In this document: piece after piece, positions 37,043-46,456 of the stretch
How positions within the stretch are numbered: position 1 is the stretch's first letter
How the letters are laid out: every line of letters begins with the position of its first letter
Origin: Marinimicrobium koreense
Lineage (GTDB): Bacteria > Pseudomonadota > Gammaproteobacteria > Pseudomonadales > Cellvibrionaceae
Length of the DNA stretch: 64,000 bases
NCBI RefSeq assembly: GCF_003762925.1
Contig: NZ_RJUK01000001.1
Location: 806,001 to 870,000, forward strand
Reading direction: 5' to 3'
Notes under the pieces: model-generated
Told to the model about the DNA's origin: nothing
The model's database searches: none
Seen by the model: only the letters and a program-made list of their open reading frames with translations
Position numbers and translations under genes: made by a program

Positions 37043-37318
37043 ATGAAAGCGATTTTTGCCCTGATGGGCGCCAGTGTCCTGATGATTGTGGTCGGCGTGT
37101 TGCTGATTCTGAATCAGCCTGAATCCGAACCAGAGGAGCCGGCCCGGGATATCGCGGTCATTCCCGCGCCTGCCGAGCGTGATTCTGAAATCCCCCAAAT
37201 CGAGGTGAATGCCGAACCCGGCAGTGAGGCCTGGTGCGAGCAGATGATGAACGTCCCCAATGCCGACTGGTCGCGGGAGGATTCCCAGACCTTTGCCGAC
37301 CAGTGTATTTACGATTAA
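37043..37318 (+). CDS. DUF3012-type small anchored protein
   Basis: The 91-residue protein has an N-terminal membrane helix (about 4-24), a proline/glutamate-rich stalk, and a C-terminal motif SEAWCEQMMNVPNADWSRED followed by FADQCIYD. The two cysteines and the W...W spacing match DUF3012, a small periplasmic domain of unknown role. Seven bases separate it from hemB and seven from the next gene, so it belongs to the same transcript. Confidence 0.75.
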   Translation: MKAIFALMGASVLMIVVGVLLILNQPESEPEEPARDIAVIPAPAERDSEIPQIEVNAEPGSEAWCEQMMNVPNADWSREDSQTFADQCIYD

Positions 37319-37325
37319 CTGCTGA

Positions 37326-38834
37326 ATGTTCTTCACCGACGAACGTCCCCATTTCTTCAATCCGCTGACGGGAAAGTACCGTGAAGTGGTCGCGGAATGC
37401 CTGCGTCTGTTGTACCAACGGCTATACACCGATCTGCGGGATTATGGCGCAGGCCTGAATCGGGAAGGGCTGCTGGATATTTTCAAGGAAGCGATAGCCC
37501 GCACTCCGGTTCTGGACAGTCGCGACGAGCCCGGTGACAGCGAGGGGCGCTTCAAAACCCAACGGGAACTGGCCGGTTTTATTGTCAATCGACTGCTCGA
37601 AGCCGGCTGGCTGGAGCGTCGGGTAGATGATGCCAACCTGCAGAGCAGCTACGGCTTTTCCCGCATGGGACGGCTGTTTACTCAGCCCTTTGCAGCCAAC
37701 CAGCACAATGACTTTCGCACCCGGCACCGTAACACCCGCAATACCCGCAACAGTCTCCAGGCCTTTCTGGATCGCGGCGAAGTCCACGACCTGCTGGATG
37801 CCTACGAATACTCCGAGCGGATCATCAGCGACTTCACCGATGTGATTGCAGAGCTGGAAGAACGTAAGCGGCAGTTGGTCCGCGATGTCGAAGCCCGGCA
37901 GTTGGTGCAACAGGCCAGCGATGAATTTTTCGACTTTATGGAAAAAGTCTTCAAACCCGATCTGGAAGTCCGGCTGTCCGCCGATAGCGTAGAGAAATAC
38001 CGGGACCAGGTGGCCCGGATCATCAGCCGCATTCGGCGCAAACGCAAATACGGCGAAGGCGACCCCGAAACGGCCGAGAAAGACTGGCGCGCGGTGATGG
38101 AGTTGCGCCTGCGAGCACTCTTGCCGCAACGGGTGGTGCCGGGTAGCTCGCTACTGGAAACCCTGCTGCAGACCATCGAGACGCGACTGAAAAATGCCTG
38201 CGATGTGATGTTGCCGGCCCTGCGCAAGGCCCTGAATACGTTTACCCAGCGGGCCGATATCATCATCCGCCAGCTAAGCTATATTCATGCCCAGAGCGGT
38301 GACGGCGCCCTGGAGCTGTGTCAGTTGTTGGCGGCGCAACCTCGCGAGCGACAGGACGAACTGTTGCAGCGTCACGGAGAAGACTGGTCCGCACTGCACT
38401 TGCGCTATATCGACCCAGGCCAACTGGTGCTGCGTGAGCGACGCGCCCGGGCCCCCATTCGCAGTGACCTGGACGATGATCAGCCCCTGGACCGGGACGC
38501 GCAAAGACAACTGTATATTCAACAAGCTCTTGAGCAGGCGTTTTCGCTGCAGGGCAAGGACGTGCGTGCCTACGTACAACAGGCGCTGGACGAACAGGGC
38601 CAGGTCAGCAGCCGGTCGTTGACCGCGGTGAGTCTACCCGAGCTATTGAGCCTCGCGCGGGCCACCGAAGTGGGAGCGGCGGCCAACCTGTCCTCCGAGT
38701 TCGGTTTTCGGGTGCGTCAGGATGAGGCCTGGTTGGCGGAAAGTCCGCGCATTACCGAGGGTGATTTCTTCACCCACCGCGACGAATACATTATTGAACT
38801 GACCGAGGATGCCAATGAGCCCTCTGACCGATAG
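37326..38834 (+). CDS. mksF: MukF-like kleisin of a Mks/Wadjet-type condensin (MksF/JetA)
   Basis: This 502-residue, mostly helical protein begins [20 protein letters not shown], a typical start of the JetA/MksF group. It has winged-helix-like segments early ([19 protein letters not shown] and [14 protein letters not shown]) and long helices after. It would bridge the SMC heads of MksB with help from MksE. The start lacks a clear ribosome binding site and lies 7 bp after the DUF3012 gene, suggesting coupling. It overlaps mksE by 26 bp. Family assignment rests on sequence and the F-E-B gene order. Confidence 0.82.
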   Translation: MFFTDERPHFFNPLTGKYREVVAECLRLLYQRLYTDLRDYGAGLNREGLLDIFKEAIARTPVLDSRDEPGDSEGRFKTQRELAGFIVNRLLEAGWLERRVDDANLQSSYGFSRMGRLFTQPFAANQHNDFRTRHRNTRNTRNSLQAFLDRGEVHDLLDAYEYSERIISDFTDVIAELEERKRQLVRDVEARQLVQQASDEFFDFMEKVFKPDLEVRLSADSVEKYRDQVARIISRIRRKRKYGEGDPETAEKDWRAVMELRLRALLPQRVVPGSSLLETLLQTIETRLKNACDVMLPALRKALNTFTQRADIIIRQLSYIHAQSGDGALELCQLLAAQPRERQDELLQRHGEDWSALHLRYIDPGQLVLRERRARAPIRSDLDDDQPLDRDAQRQLYIQQALEQAFSLQGKDVRAYVQQALDEQGQVSSRSLTAVSLPELLSLARATEVGAAANLSSEFGFRVRQDEAWLAESPRITEGDFFTHRDEYIIELTEDANEPSDR

Positions 38835-39525
38835 CCTAGAACGGGCCCTGGAGTCTCACAACCTGACGCTAAAGGAGTGGCGGGAGTTGATTCAGCGACT
38901 GCTGGATTACGGCGTATTGTGCCGAGACGACAGTCAGGTGGAAGCCGAGCTGTACGATCGCTTTGAGCGCATTGAAGCCCTGGTGGATGACTACCTCAGC
39001 CTGATGGGGGTTCGTCTGCAACACGATACGCGCTTTCAGTTTGTCCGCCTGATCCCGCCCGGTGCGAGAGTGCCCGGCATTGAAGATGAAAGTGACGAGC
39101 CGTTTAACGGCGGTTTTCGCACCCGCCTGAATCAGGCGGAAATCGCCCTCGTGCTGATTTTACGCGCCGAGTATGACAAGGCGGTGCGCGATGGTGTGAT
39201 TGACGAACAGGGCTGCGCGACCCTGTCACTGGAAGCGGTGGCGCTGGCGAGTAAGAACCTCCTGCAACGCAGCCTGCCCGAAGCCATGGCGGAGCGCCGT
39301 CAGCTGTTCCGCCGGTTGCGTCAGTTGCGGCTGATTCACTACGCCCAGGAGGCGGATCTGGAGCAGACCGATAGCTGGATCAAGGTGCGGCCTTTGATTG
39401 TGAACCTGGTGAACAACGAGTGGCTGGATAATTTGCGGCATGACATTGAAGCCGAAGCGCCGACCGCGGAGGTGTCCGGCGAGGCCGAACCGGAAGGCGC
39501 ATCGATATTTTCCGGGGAGCGGTGA
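38809..39525 (+). CDS. mksE: MksE/JetB-type condensin subunit (DUF4194)
   Basis: The 238-residue protein fits DUF4194: a winged-helix region with [22 protein letters not shown], then [22 protein letters not shown], and a second domain with [12 protein letters not shown] and [19 protein letters not shown]. It binds the kleisin and regulates the SMC ring. The order MksF, MksE, MksB is conserved. A REP pair, not a gene, separates it from mksB. Confidence 0.82.
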   Translation: MPMSPLTDSLERALESHNLTLKEWRELIQRLLDYGVLCRDDSQVEAELYDRFERIEALVDDYLSLMGVRLQHDTRFQFVRLIPPGARVPGIEDESDEPFNGGFRTRLNQAEIALVLILRAEYDKAVRDGVIDEQGCATLSLEAVALASKNLLQRSLPEAMAERRQLFRRLRQLRLIHYAQEADLEQTDSWIKVRPLIVNLVNNEWLDNLRHDIEAEAPTAEVSGEAEPEGASIFSGER

Positions 39526-39537
39526 TGGCGGCCGAGG

Positions 39538-39635
39538 TGGGTTACGGCGGATGCGCTGCGCTTATCCGCCCTACGCAAACCACGGCAGTCCGCGTAGGGC
39601 GGATAAGGCCAAAGGCCGCATCCGCCGTAACCCAA
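39538..39635. repeat. REP-like palindromes, family I, inverted pair inside the mks operon
   Basis: Two units (39538-39576 and 39590-39635) flank the linker AAACCACGGCAGTCCGCG, identical to that at about 5.86 kb. The pair fills the 174-bp gap between mksE and mksB, which would otherwise be nearly adjacent. Confidence 0.88.
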
Positions 39636-39699
39636 ACTTGCCGTAACCCCAGCCACATGACCGAACAAGAACCAAGACGCACTTGGTGAGACCTGATTT

Positions 39700-42600
39700 A
39701 TGTATCTGAAGAAGTTCATCTACATCCACTGGGGCAACATCCCCAATACCGAATGTGAATTCGGCCCGATCAATCTCTTCTCCGGAGGGAATGGTTCGGG
39801 TAAAACCACTGCGGCGGATGCCATTCAGACCATCATGACCGCCGCCCACGACAACCTGTTCCATTTCAACCCCGGGCAGGACGAAGCCAGCCAGCGCGGG
39901 CGCGGTGGCAAGCAGGTGCGCACGCTCGCCTCCTACGTACTCGGCTGTGACGACGGTGCCTACGCGCGGCCCGAAGGTTGTGATGGTTACCTCGGTGCGG
40001 TGTTTTACCCGACCCCGGGAGAAGCCAGTGAGCCGTTCACCGCACTGATCGGAATGCGCGCCCACCTGGAAGGCTCCGGCCAGCAACGGGTCGCGCGCCT
40101 GGACGAGCTGCAATTCATGTTATTGCCGGGCGTTCAGCTCGGGCTATCCGATTTACTGAAAAGCGATACCGGTGGCCGCTATGTGCTGCCCCTGGACCGG
40201 GCGTATGGCCTGTTGCGGAAACAGTTCGGCCCCGAGTCCGTGGAGAAGTATGACAAGAAAAAAGCCTACCTGGGTCGACTGTATGGTCTGATCCGGGACC
40301 GGCAGGATGCCGTGTCCGAAAGGGAGGCGATGAACGCCGCCAGGGCCTTCTCCCGCTTTATGGCCTACAAACCCATCAAAGGGATCGACGAGTTTGTTGC
40401 CAACGAAGTGTTGGAACCGCGCGACCTGGGTGAAGCAATCCGCTCGGTATCCGCCATGTTGAAACGTATCCACGGTATGGAAGCGGATGCCCGACAACTG
40501 CGCGAAGCGATCGAGCGACTCAATCAAGGCCGGCTTACGGCCGGTCACTTTGTCGATCAATGGCTCGATTGGCAATTGCTGCACTACGGCCTGGCCCGGC
40601 GCCGCTACAACGACTGCCAGAACCGCTACCTGACCGAAAAGCGTAAGCAGCAGACCCAGCGCGAGTCGGTGGAAGCGAACCGGCAGGCCATCGAATTGAG
40701 CGAGCAGCGCCGGGATGACCTGCAGCAACAGTTGCTGGATCTCAACACCCGACGCCTGGGCATTCCCGGGTTGCGGGAAAAAGACCAGCTCGCCCAGGAG
40801 CGCAAGGCGGAGGAGCAGCGGCTGGACGCGACGGTGCCGAAGCTGTTGGAACAACTGCAGAAAGTCGATCGCAATCGCGAGAGTGCCAAAGTCTTGCACG
40901 ACGGCTTGCGACGCACATCCCTGTCGCTGGTGTTGCCGGAGTTGGCCGATAAAACCCGCAACGCCCGCCTCAAAGCCATTGCCGAAGACGATTCCCGGCT
41001 GGATGCCCATGAGCTGCTCAACCGGGACTGGATTGACATCAGCCCACTGGAATCGCGCCTTGATCAGGCCCTGGCGCAACAACAGCAGCACCGGCAGTGG
41101 TGGGCAGACTGGTTTGAGAGTGAAGAGGGTAATGCCAACCTGCGGGATCGCCTGGCGCGCGAGTGCGACAAGCGCCAGCAGGCCTGCGATCAGGTACAGG
41201 CACGAACCGAGCGTTTGGGGCGGGAAATGGGCGCATTGGAAGCCCGGGAAGTGAGCTATCCGCCCTACGTGCAACAGGCGTTGGCGGAACTTCACAAGCA
41301 GCTTCCCGAAGCCGATGCCCGGGTGCTGTGCGATCAGGTGGAGGTGACCGACCCGGAGTGGCAGTCCGCCATCGAAGGCTATCTGGGGGGCGCCCGTTTT
41401 GGTTTGATTGTGGACCCGGATTATGAGGCCGATGCCATTCGATTGGTTCGCTCCCTGAGTGGCGTCGGTCAGAAGGCCCGGGTGATTCAAGGCCACAAGG
41501 CCCGGCGGGATAATGAAAAGCTGGGTGCCTTGCCTCAGGGCAGCGTGGTGGAAGTGATGCAGTTCAACCACGACACCGCCGAGCAATACCTGAAGGCGAG
41601 CTACGGCTCAGTGCAGCGGGTACCGGATGCGGATACGCTGCGCAATACCCGTCGCGGGGTCACACGGGACTGCCTGGGCTCGGGAAATTATTCCTTGTTC
41701 CGCTGCGATATTGCCGACAGCGATCTGGTGTTCGGCCAGAGCGCCCGAGAGCGCGCCCTGGCGGCCCGCCGACAGGAGCAGGAAGCGTTGACCCGTGAAT
41801 GGCAGGCAAGCCGGGATCTTGCCGTCGAGGCGCAACAACTGCTGGCCGCCGTGGACGGACTGCGTGTCCCCGAGCATGGCGACTGCCTGCAGACCATGCT
41901 CAGCGCCCAGCGGCGCCTGCAGTCGTTGGAGCAGCAGGCCGAGCAGCTCGACCTGAGCGCCGGTGAGGCTCTGGAAGAGGAGCTCCAGGCGTTGAAGGGG
42001 CGGGTGGATGAGCAGGCGGCTCAGGCACGGGCATTGAACGAAGAGCGAGCCAACCTGCTGGCGGAATTGAAGAATATCGACAGTCGCTGCCAGACTCTGG
42101 ATCGGGATCAGGACCAGACTCTGGCCGTGGTGGAGCAGTGCGAACAGAGCCTGGAAGGCCTGGATGCGCTCGCGCCGGGGTTCGATGCCGAGGCGCGGCT
42201 GGCTGAGGTCGACGAGGATCTGCGCGAGGCCCGCTATTATGAGGCCCGTCTCGCGGACGTGCAGGGCGAGTTGAAAAGTGCCCTGCACAAACTGCAGCAG
42301 AGCGTGCTGCATCACAATCAGCAGTGCCGCCCGGCGGACGCCTTCGCGCTGGAACTGGACTTCAGCGACGAGTTCGGACGGGAGAATTTTGCCCGCATCT
42401 GCCAGTTACGCCGCCAGTTCGACAGCCTGTACAACCGGGACAAGAACCACATCCTGGCCCAGCGCCACAGCGAACTGCAATCCCTGCGGGACAGCTTCAA
42501 CAATGCGTTTGTCACCAACCTCTGTCACTCGATCTACCAAGCCATCAATGATGGCAAGCGGGTACTGGAGGACCTTAACCGGGAGCTGGAGCACCACCGT

Positions 42601-43323
42601 TTCGGTGCGGACCGGGAGCGGTTCCGGTTTGATTGGCAGTGGGTGCCGGAATTCAAAGAGTACTGGCAGTTTTTCAAGGCGATTATCGATAATCCCAGTC
42701 TCGGCGACGGTGCCACCCTGTTTGATATCGAGCTTGAACCCAAGCATCAGAAAGTGCGCGAGCGGCTGATGACCATGCTGCTGGATGAGGACGAGCAGAA
42801 GGCGCTAAGGGATCTGGAGCGCATCGCGGATTACCGGAATTACCGCCGCTACGAAATCTACAAGGAGCCGGAGGGCAAGCAGCCCATTGCTCTAAGCCAG
42901 TACGGGACCGGTTCTGGTGGCCAATTGGAGACGCCCGCGTATATCATCCGCAGTGCGGCCATTACCTCGGCGTTCCGCTTTGGCGAGGGTAACAGCCATT
43001 TGAGGATGGTGTTGGTGGATGAGGCCTTCTCCAAAATGGATGAACACCGCTCGCGGGAGGTCATTCACTACCTGACCGAGAGCCTGGGGCTGCAGTTATT
43101 GTTCATCATGCCCAGCAGTAAATCCGGTCCGTTCCTGGAGCTGATTTCCAACCAGTTTGTGTTCAGCAAGTGCGCCACCCGCGAGCGGGTAGGGGAGTTG
43201 CAGACCCGGGTGGTGTTGGATCGACAGGAGTGCGACCGGGAGCGGATTCAGGAATTGATGGCAAACCACCGCCAGACGATTCGCCAGCAGGCGGAGTTGG
43301 ATTTTCTGGAAGAAGTCGAATGA
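39700..43323 (+). CDS. mksB: SMC-like ATPase of a Mks/Wadjet-type condensin (MksB/JetC)
   Basis: The 1207-residue protein has Walker A GGNGSGKTTAADAIQTIMTA (about 29-48), a long coiled coil interrupted by a small hinge-like segment (about 500-660; WQSAIEGYLGGARFGLIVD), and C-terminal ABC signature and Walker B segments (SQYGTGSGGQLETPAYIIRS and MVLVDEAFSKMDEHRS). This ending is typical of JetC and MksB rather than Smc or MukB. It would entrap or extrude DNA with MksF and MksE. No JetD nuclease gene is adjacent. Its TGA overlaps the ATG of an ion channel gene by 4 bp. Confidence 0.85.
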   Translation: MYLKKFIYIHWGNIPNTECEFGPINLFSGGNGSGKTTAADAIQTIMTAAHDNLFHFNPGQDEASQRGRGGKQVRTLASYVLGCDDGAYARPEGCDGYLGAVFYPTPGEASEPFTALIGMRAHLEGSGQQRVARLDELQFMLLPGVQLGLSDLLKSDTGGRYVLPLDRAYGLLRKQFGPESVEKYDKKKAYLGRLYGLIRDRQDAVSEREAMNAARAFSRFMAYKPIKGIDEFVANEVLEPRDLGEAIRSVSAMLKRIHGMEADARQLREAIERLNQGRLTAGHFVDQWLDWQLLHYGLARRRYNDCQNRYLTEKRKQQTQRESVEANRQAIELSEQRRDDLQQQLLDLNTRRLGIPGLREKDQLAQERKAEEQRLDATVPKLLEQLQKVDRNRESAKVLHDGLRRTSLSLVLPELADKTRNARLKAIAEDDSRLDAHELLNRDWIDISPLESRLDQALAQQQQHRQWWADWFESEEGNANLRDRLARECDKRQQACDQVQARTERLGREMGALEAREVSYPPYVQQALAELHKQLPEADARVLCDQVEVTDPEWQSAIEGYLGGARFGLIVDPDYEADAIRLVRSLSGVGQKARVIQGHKARRDNEKLGALPQGSVVEVMQFNHDTAEQYLKASYGSVQRVPDADTLRNTRRGVTRDCLGSGNYSLFRCDIADSDLVFGQSARERALAARRQEQEALTREWQASRDLAVEAQQLLAAVDGLRVPEHGDCLQTMLSAQRRLQSLEQQAEQLDLSAGEALEEELQALKGRVDEQAAQARALNEERANLLAELKNIDSRCQTLDRDQDQTLAVVEQCEQSLEGLDALAPGFDAEARLAEVDEDLREARYYEARLADVQGELKSALHKLQQSVLHHNQQCRPADAFALELDFSDEFGRENFARICQLRRQFDSLYNRDKNHILAQRHSELQSLRDSFNNAFVTNLCHSIYQAINDGKRVLEDLNRELEHHRFGADRERFRFDWQWVPEFKEYWQFFKAIIDNPSLGDGATLFDIELEPKHQKVRERLMTMLLDEDEQKALRDLERIADYRNYRRYEIYKEPEGKQPIALSQYGTGSGGQLETPAYIIRSAAITSAFRFGEGNSHLRMVLVDEAFSKMDEHRSREVIHYLTESLGLQLLFIMPSSKSGPFLELISNQFVFSKCATRERVGELQTRVVLDRQECDRERIQELMANHRQTIRQQAELDFLEEVE

Positions 43324-44132
43324 TATCAAACGATACTCTACAATCCCGGTTCAACCAACTGCGTACCAACAAAGCCTTCGAGCTGTTTGTGGTGGGCATC
43401 ATCATCTTCTCGGCCCTGGTCATCGGGGCCAAGACCTATGATATTCCGCCGCTGATCTCCAACGCGATTGTCATCACCGACTGGTTTATCACCATCTTCT
43501 TTCTGGTGGAAATTACCATCCGTTTCCTCGGGGAGCCCCGCAAGCGGGACTTTTTCAAGTCCGGTTGGAACATCTTTGACACCACCATCGTGGTCGTCAG
43601 CCTGATCCCCATTGAAGACAGCGAACTGGCCCTGGTGGGCCGCCTGGTGCGGGTGTTCCGGGTGCTGCGTATGGTGTCCATCATCCCGGAGCTGCGCACG
43701 TTGCTCATCTCCCTGCTCAAAGCCCTGCCACAGCTCGGTTATGTGGCGCTGATGATGTTCATCATCTTCTATATCTACGCCGCCATCGGCAGCATGTTCT
43801 TTGCCAGCGTCAATGAGGAGCTCTGGGGCGATATCGCCATCAGTATGTTGACGCTGTTCCGGATCATGACCTTTGAAGACTGGACCGATGTAATGTATGA
43901 AACCATGACGGATTACCCGTTCAGTTGGGTCTTCTACGTGACCTTCATTTTCCTGTCGGCCTTCGCGTTTCTGAACATGATCATCGGGATCGTCGTGAAC
44001 GTGTTGGACGAGCAGCACCGCAAAGAGCGCCAGGAAGAGGGCGAGCCGACCTTGCGGGAGTTGCAGAATGAGCTGCGCGAGTTGAAGGATCTGGTGCGTC
44101 AGTCGAGCCGACCCCGAACACCTCAGGAGTAA
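43320..44132 (+). CDS. Voltage-gated-type cation channel (bacterial Nav/Cav-like)
   Basis: The 270-residue protein has six transmembrane helices. S4 carries four arginines at three-residue spacing (R108, R111, R114, R117 in GRLVRVFRVLRM). The pore loop reads TFEDWTD (184-190), where NaChBac has TLESWAS, so this filter has extra acidic residues and might favour calcium or be less selective; that is inference. S6 is FLNMIIGIVVNV and a C-terminal coiled coil (about 230-262) suits tetramer assembly. It overlaps mksB (ATGA), which is an unexpected partner. ATG 43320 is the start; the frame extends upstream only as a shadow of mksB. Confidence 0.87.
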   Translation: MISNDTLQSRFNQLRTNKAFELFVVGIIIFSALVIGAKTYDIPPLISNAIVITDWFITIFFLVEITIRFLGEPRKRDFFKSGWNIFDTTIVVVSLIPIEDSELALVGRLVRVFRVLRMVSIIPELRTLLISLLKALPQLGYVALMMFIIFYIYAAIGSMFFASVNEELWGDIAISMLTLFRIMTFEDWTDVMYETMTDYPFSWVFYVTFIFLSAFAFLNMIIGIVVNVLDEQHRKERQEEGEPTLRELQNELRELKDLVRQSSRPRTPQE

Positions 44133-44136
44133 CCTC

Positions 44137-44985
44137 ATGGCCACAATGGATTCCATCATTGATCGTCTCGATCAGCTCCTCGACCGGGCGGAGCGTTTGC
44201 TGCCTGCCACTGACCCGACGATTGACTGGACCGCCCAGGCCTTTCGCTGGCGCACTGCCAACGGTCGGGGATTTCTGCAGGCGGTGCGCCACCCGCATCG
44301 GGTGGCGCTGGAGGCCCTGCAGAATATCGATGCCCATAAAGAGGCCCTGGTGCGCAACACCCGACGCTTCATAGAGGGCAAGCCGGCCAACAATGTGCTG
44401 CTCACCGGCGCCCGCGGTACCGGGAAGTCCACCCTGATCAAGGCCGTCTGGAATACCTTTTCCGATCAGGATCTGAAACTGGTCGAGGTGGACAAGGCCG
44501 ACCTGCCAAACCTGAGCGATATTCTGGTGTTGCTCGAAGAGCGGCCGGAGCACTTTATTGTGTTCTGCGATGACCTGTCCTTCGAGGAAGGTGATATCAG
44601 TTACAAGGCCCTGAAATCGGCGCTGGATGGGTCGATTGCCTCTCCGGCGGAAAACATTGTGTTTTACGCCACCTCCAACCGGCGCCACCTGTTGCCCCAG
44701 ACCATGCGCGACAACCTGGATGTCAGTTATGAGGAGGGCGAACTTCGCCCGAGCGACAGCATTGAAGAGAAAACCTCACTGTCGGACCGGTTCGGTTTGT
44801 GGTTGAGCTTCTATCCGTTCAGCCAGACCGAGTACCTAGCCGCCGCCCGCTATTGGGTAGAAGCCTTGGGCGGACACTGGGATGAAGACGTGGAAGCGGA
44901 AGCTTTGCTGTGGCACCGGACCCGGGGTGCTCGCAGCGGCCGGGTTGCCTGGCAGTTTGCCCGGGACCATGTCGACCCCGCCTGA
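44137..44985 (+). CDS. DUF815-type AAA+ ATPase
   Basis: The 282-residue protein matches DUF815: Walker A LLTGARGTGKSTLIKAVW (about 87-104), Walker B-like FIVFCDDLSFEEGD, sensor region VFYATSNRRHLLP, and the ending WLSFYPFSQTEYLAAARYW. Members are stand-alone AAA+ proteins of unclear role. It is 4 bp after the channel gene with GGAG upstream, so mksB, channel and ATPase look co-translated. It is not related to JetD (no TOPRIM or DUF2220 features). Confidence 0.85.
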   Translation: MATMDSIIDRLDQLLDRAERLLPATDPTIDWTAQAFRWRTANGRGFLQAVRHPHRVALEALQNIDAHKEALVRNTRRFIEGKPANNVLLTGARGTGKSTLIKAVWNTFSDQDLKLVEVDKADLPNLSDILVLLEERPEHFIVFCDDLSFEEGDISYKALKSALDGSIASPAENIVFYATSNRRHLLPQTMRDNLDVSYEEGELRPSDSIEEKTSLSDRFGLWLSFYPFSQTEYLAAARYWVEALGGHWDEDVEAEALLWHRTRGARSGRVAWQFARDHVDPA

Positions 44986-45093
44986 CGCAAGCGACATTAC
45001 AAACTGTTAACAGCCCTCTACAAAAGGTTACAGAATCGTGGCCCTGGCTTTGCTAGAGTGGCTGACATAACGACCAACTGTAAGGAATCCCCC

Positions 45094-45870
45094 ATGTTCA
45101 AACCTTTTATGGCAGCCGGTGCTCTGGCAACGGCGGCGCTGCTCTCCAGTACCTCAGCCTTGGCGACCATTGTTGAATTCGAGACCGAGCTGGGTAATGT
45201 TCAGGTCAACCTGTACGATGAAAGTACCCCGGAGACCGTCGAAAATTTTCTGTCTTATGTGGAGTCCGGCGCTTACGACAATACATTCTTTCATCGCCTG
45301 GTGCCCGAGTTCATCCTCCAGGGCGGCGGTTTCCGATACATCGAAGACAGTGGCGATGTGAAGAGCATTGAGACCGGTGACCCGGTGATCAATGAACCCG
45401 AGTGGTCCAATCGGCAAGGTACTATTGCCATGGCCAAGCTGGGCACTGATCCAAACAGCGCGACCTCTCAGTGGTTTTTCAACCTCGAGAACAATCACGA
45501 AAACCTGGACGTACAGAACGGCGGCTTTACCGTGTTCGGCGAAGTGATCAGCGGTATGTCCGTTCTGGAGGACATTGCCGAGCTGCCCCGTTTCAATCTG
45601 CAGGGCGCGTTCACCAATCTGCCGTTGCGCAATTATGGCGAAGAGGAGCTGGAAAACGATGTGGAAGTCGATTCCACCCATCTGGTGAACCTGCTGTCCG
45701 TGCGCATCATTGACGATGCGGAGAACTCAGCAGCCGACCTGGATCCGGTTCCCAATACACTGATCGATTCCGTGGAAGACAAGGAATCCGGTGGCAGCTC
45801 CGGTGGTGCCATGGGCTGGTTGACGTTGATGCTGGGGTTGTTGGGTTTGCGGAAGGTTTTGGTGAGTTGA
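45094..45870 (+). CDS. Secreted cyclophilin-type peptidyl-prolyl isomerase with GlyGly-CTERM-like tail
   Basis: The 258-residue protein has a signal peptide (about 1-24), a cyclophilin domain (about 25-215; FFHRLVPEFILQGGGF, QGTIAMAKLGTDPNSATSQWFFN, FTVFGEVISGM), and a C-terminal tail SGGSSGGAMGWLTLMLGLLG followed by LRK. The tail has a glycine/serine stretch, a hydrophobic helix and a basic end, the plan of GlyGly-CTERM sorting signals processed by rhombosortase. It would catalyse prolyl isomerisation during folding of exported proteins and may be surface-attached. ATG 45094 has TAAGGA upstream. Confidence 0.88.
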   Translation: MFKPFMAAGALATAALLSSTSALATIVEFETELGNVQVNLYDESTPETVENFLSYVESGAYDNTFFHRLVPEFILQGGGFRYIEDSGDVKSIETGDPVINEPEWSNRQGTIAMAKLGTDPNSATSQWFFNLENNHENLDVQNGGFTVFGEVISGMSVLEDIAELPRFNLQGAFTNLPLRNYGEEELENDVEVDSTHLVNLLSVRIIDDAENSAADLDPVPNTLIDSVEDKESGGSSGGAMGWLTLMLGLLGLRKVLVS

Positions 45871-45876
45871 AACTTT

Positions 45877-45965
45877 GTCGGGTTACGCGCTTCGCGCTAA
45901 CCCGACCTACCGGAAAGCAGCGAAGTCCTTCGTAGGTCGGGTTAGCGCGCAGCGCGTAACCCGAC
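45877..45965. repeat. REP-like palindromes, family II, inverted pair
   Basis: Units at 45877-45911 and 45931-45965 share GTCGGGTTACGCGC and GCTAACCCGACCTAC in opposite orientation, separated by about 20 bp. They lie between convergent genes and could stop transcription from both sides. Confidence 0.85.
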
Positions 45966-45982
45966 AATCAAGCTCCGAGATT

Positions 45983-46456
45983 TCACACTTCAATTGAATC
46001 AAACACCGTGACCTTGCGCCACAGGTGCGAACATTCCTCCACAAACTTCTGGTGGATCGGGTGCACCTGGTAGGCATTCTGACCTTCGACATCATCAAAC
46101 ATCAACAGCTCGGATACCTGGTAGCTGTTATCCACCACGTCCCGCTTTTCCGTTGAGGCCGGCACACCGATGTGAATGCCGCGCACAGTTTCAATGTCCT
46201 TGAGGGTTTTCAGGCCCGCGATCAGGGCATCGCGATCTTCCGTCGATTCCGGATTCTTCAACCAGAAAAACACCGTATGGGTCAGCTTCGGAATCGCCAC
46301 GGCTCCGTGCTTGTGGTGTTTGTGATGGCCATGACCGTGGTCACCCTGCTGCTTTTCTTCACCGTGATTGTGGGCCTGAGCCGATGGCAGCATGGCCGCA
46401 GCGCCCAAAGCCGCTGCACCGGTGATGAATTGCCGACGATTGGAGAGATCTTTCAT
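45983..46456 (-). CDS. Tat-exported, histidine-rich Dabb-domain protein
   Basis: The 157-residue protein starts with a twin-arginine signal ([19 protein letters not shown], cleavage near AQA). A histidine cluster follows at about residues 29-50 (HNHG, then [11 protein letters not shown]), a likely metal-binding segment. The rest is a Dabb (stress-responsive alpha-beta barrel) domain: [20 protein letters not shown] and [13 protein letters not shown]. It overlaps the upstream channel gene by ATGA, so both are made together. A periplasmic metal-handling role is inferred. Confidence 0.82.
   Translation of the reverse strand: MKDLSNRRQFITGAAALGAAAMLPSAQAHNHGEEKQQGDHGHGHHKHHKHGAVAIPKLTHTVFFWLKNPESTEDRDALIAGLKTLKDIETVRGIHIGVPASTEKRDVVDNSYQVSELLMFDDVEGQNAYQVHPIHQKFVEECSHLWRKVTVFDSIEV

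Noticed and set aside
36049-37044. Minus-strand open frame of 331 codons covering hemB
   Set aside because: HemB on the plus strand has complete active-site motifs; the antisense frame shows no domain.
40153-41586. Minus-strand open frame of 477 codons inside mksB
   Set aside because: Shadow within the coiled-coil coding region; no recognisable protein features.
44137-44985. Possibility that the gene after the channel is JetD
   Set aside because: It has a AAA+ Walker A and DUF815 motifs and lacks TOPRIM or DUF3322/DUF2220 features.
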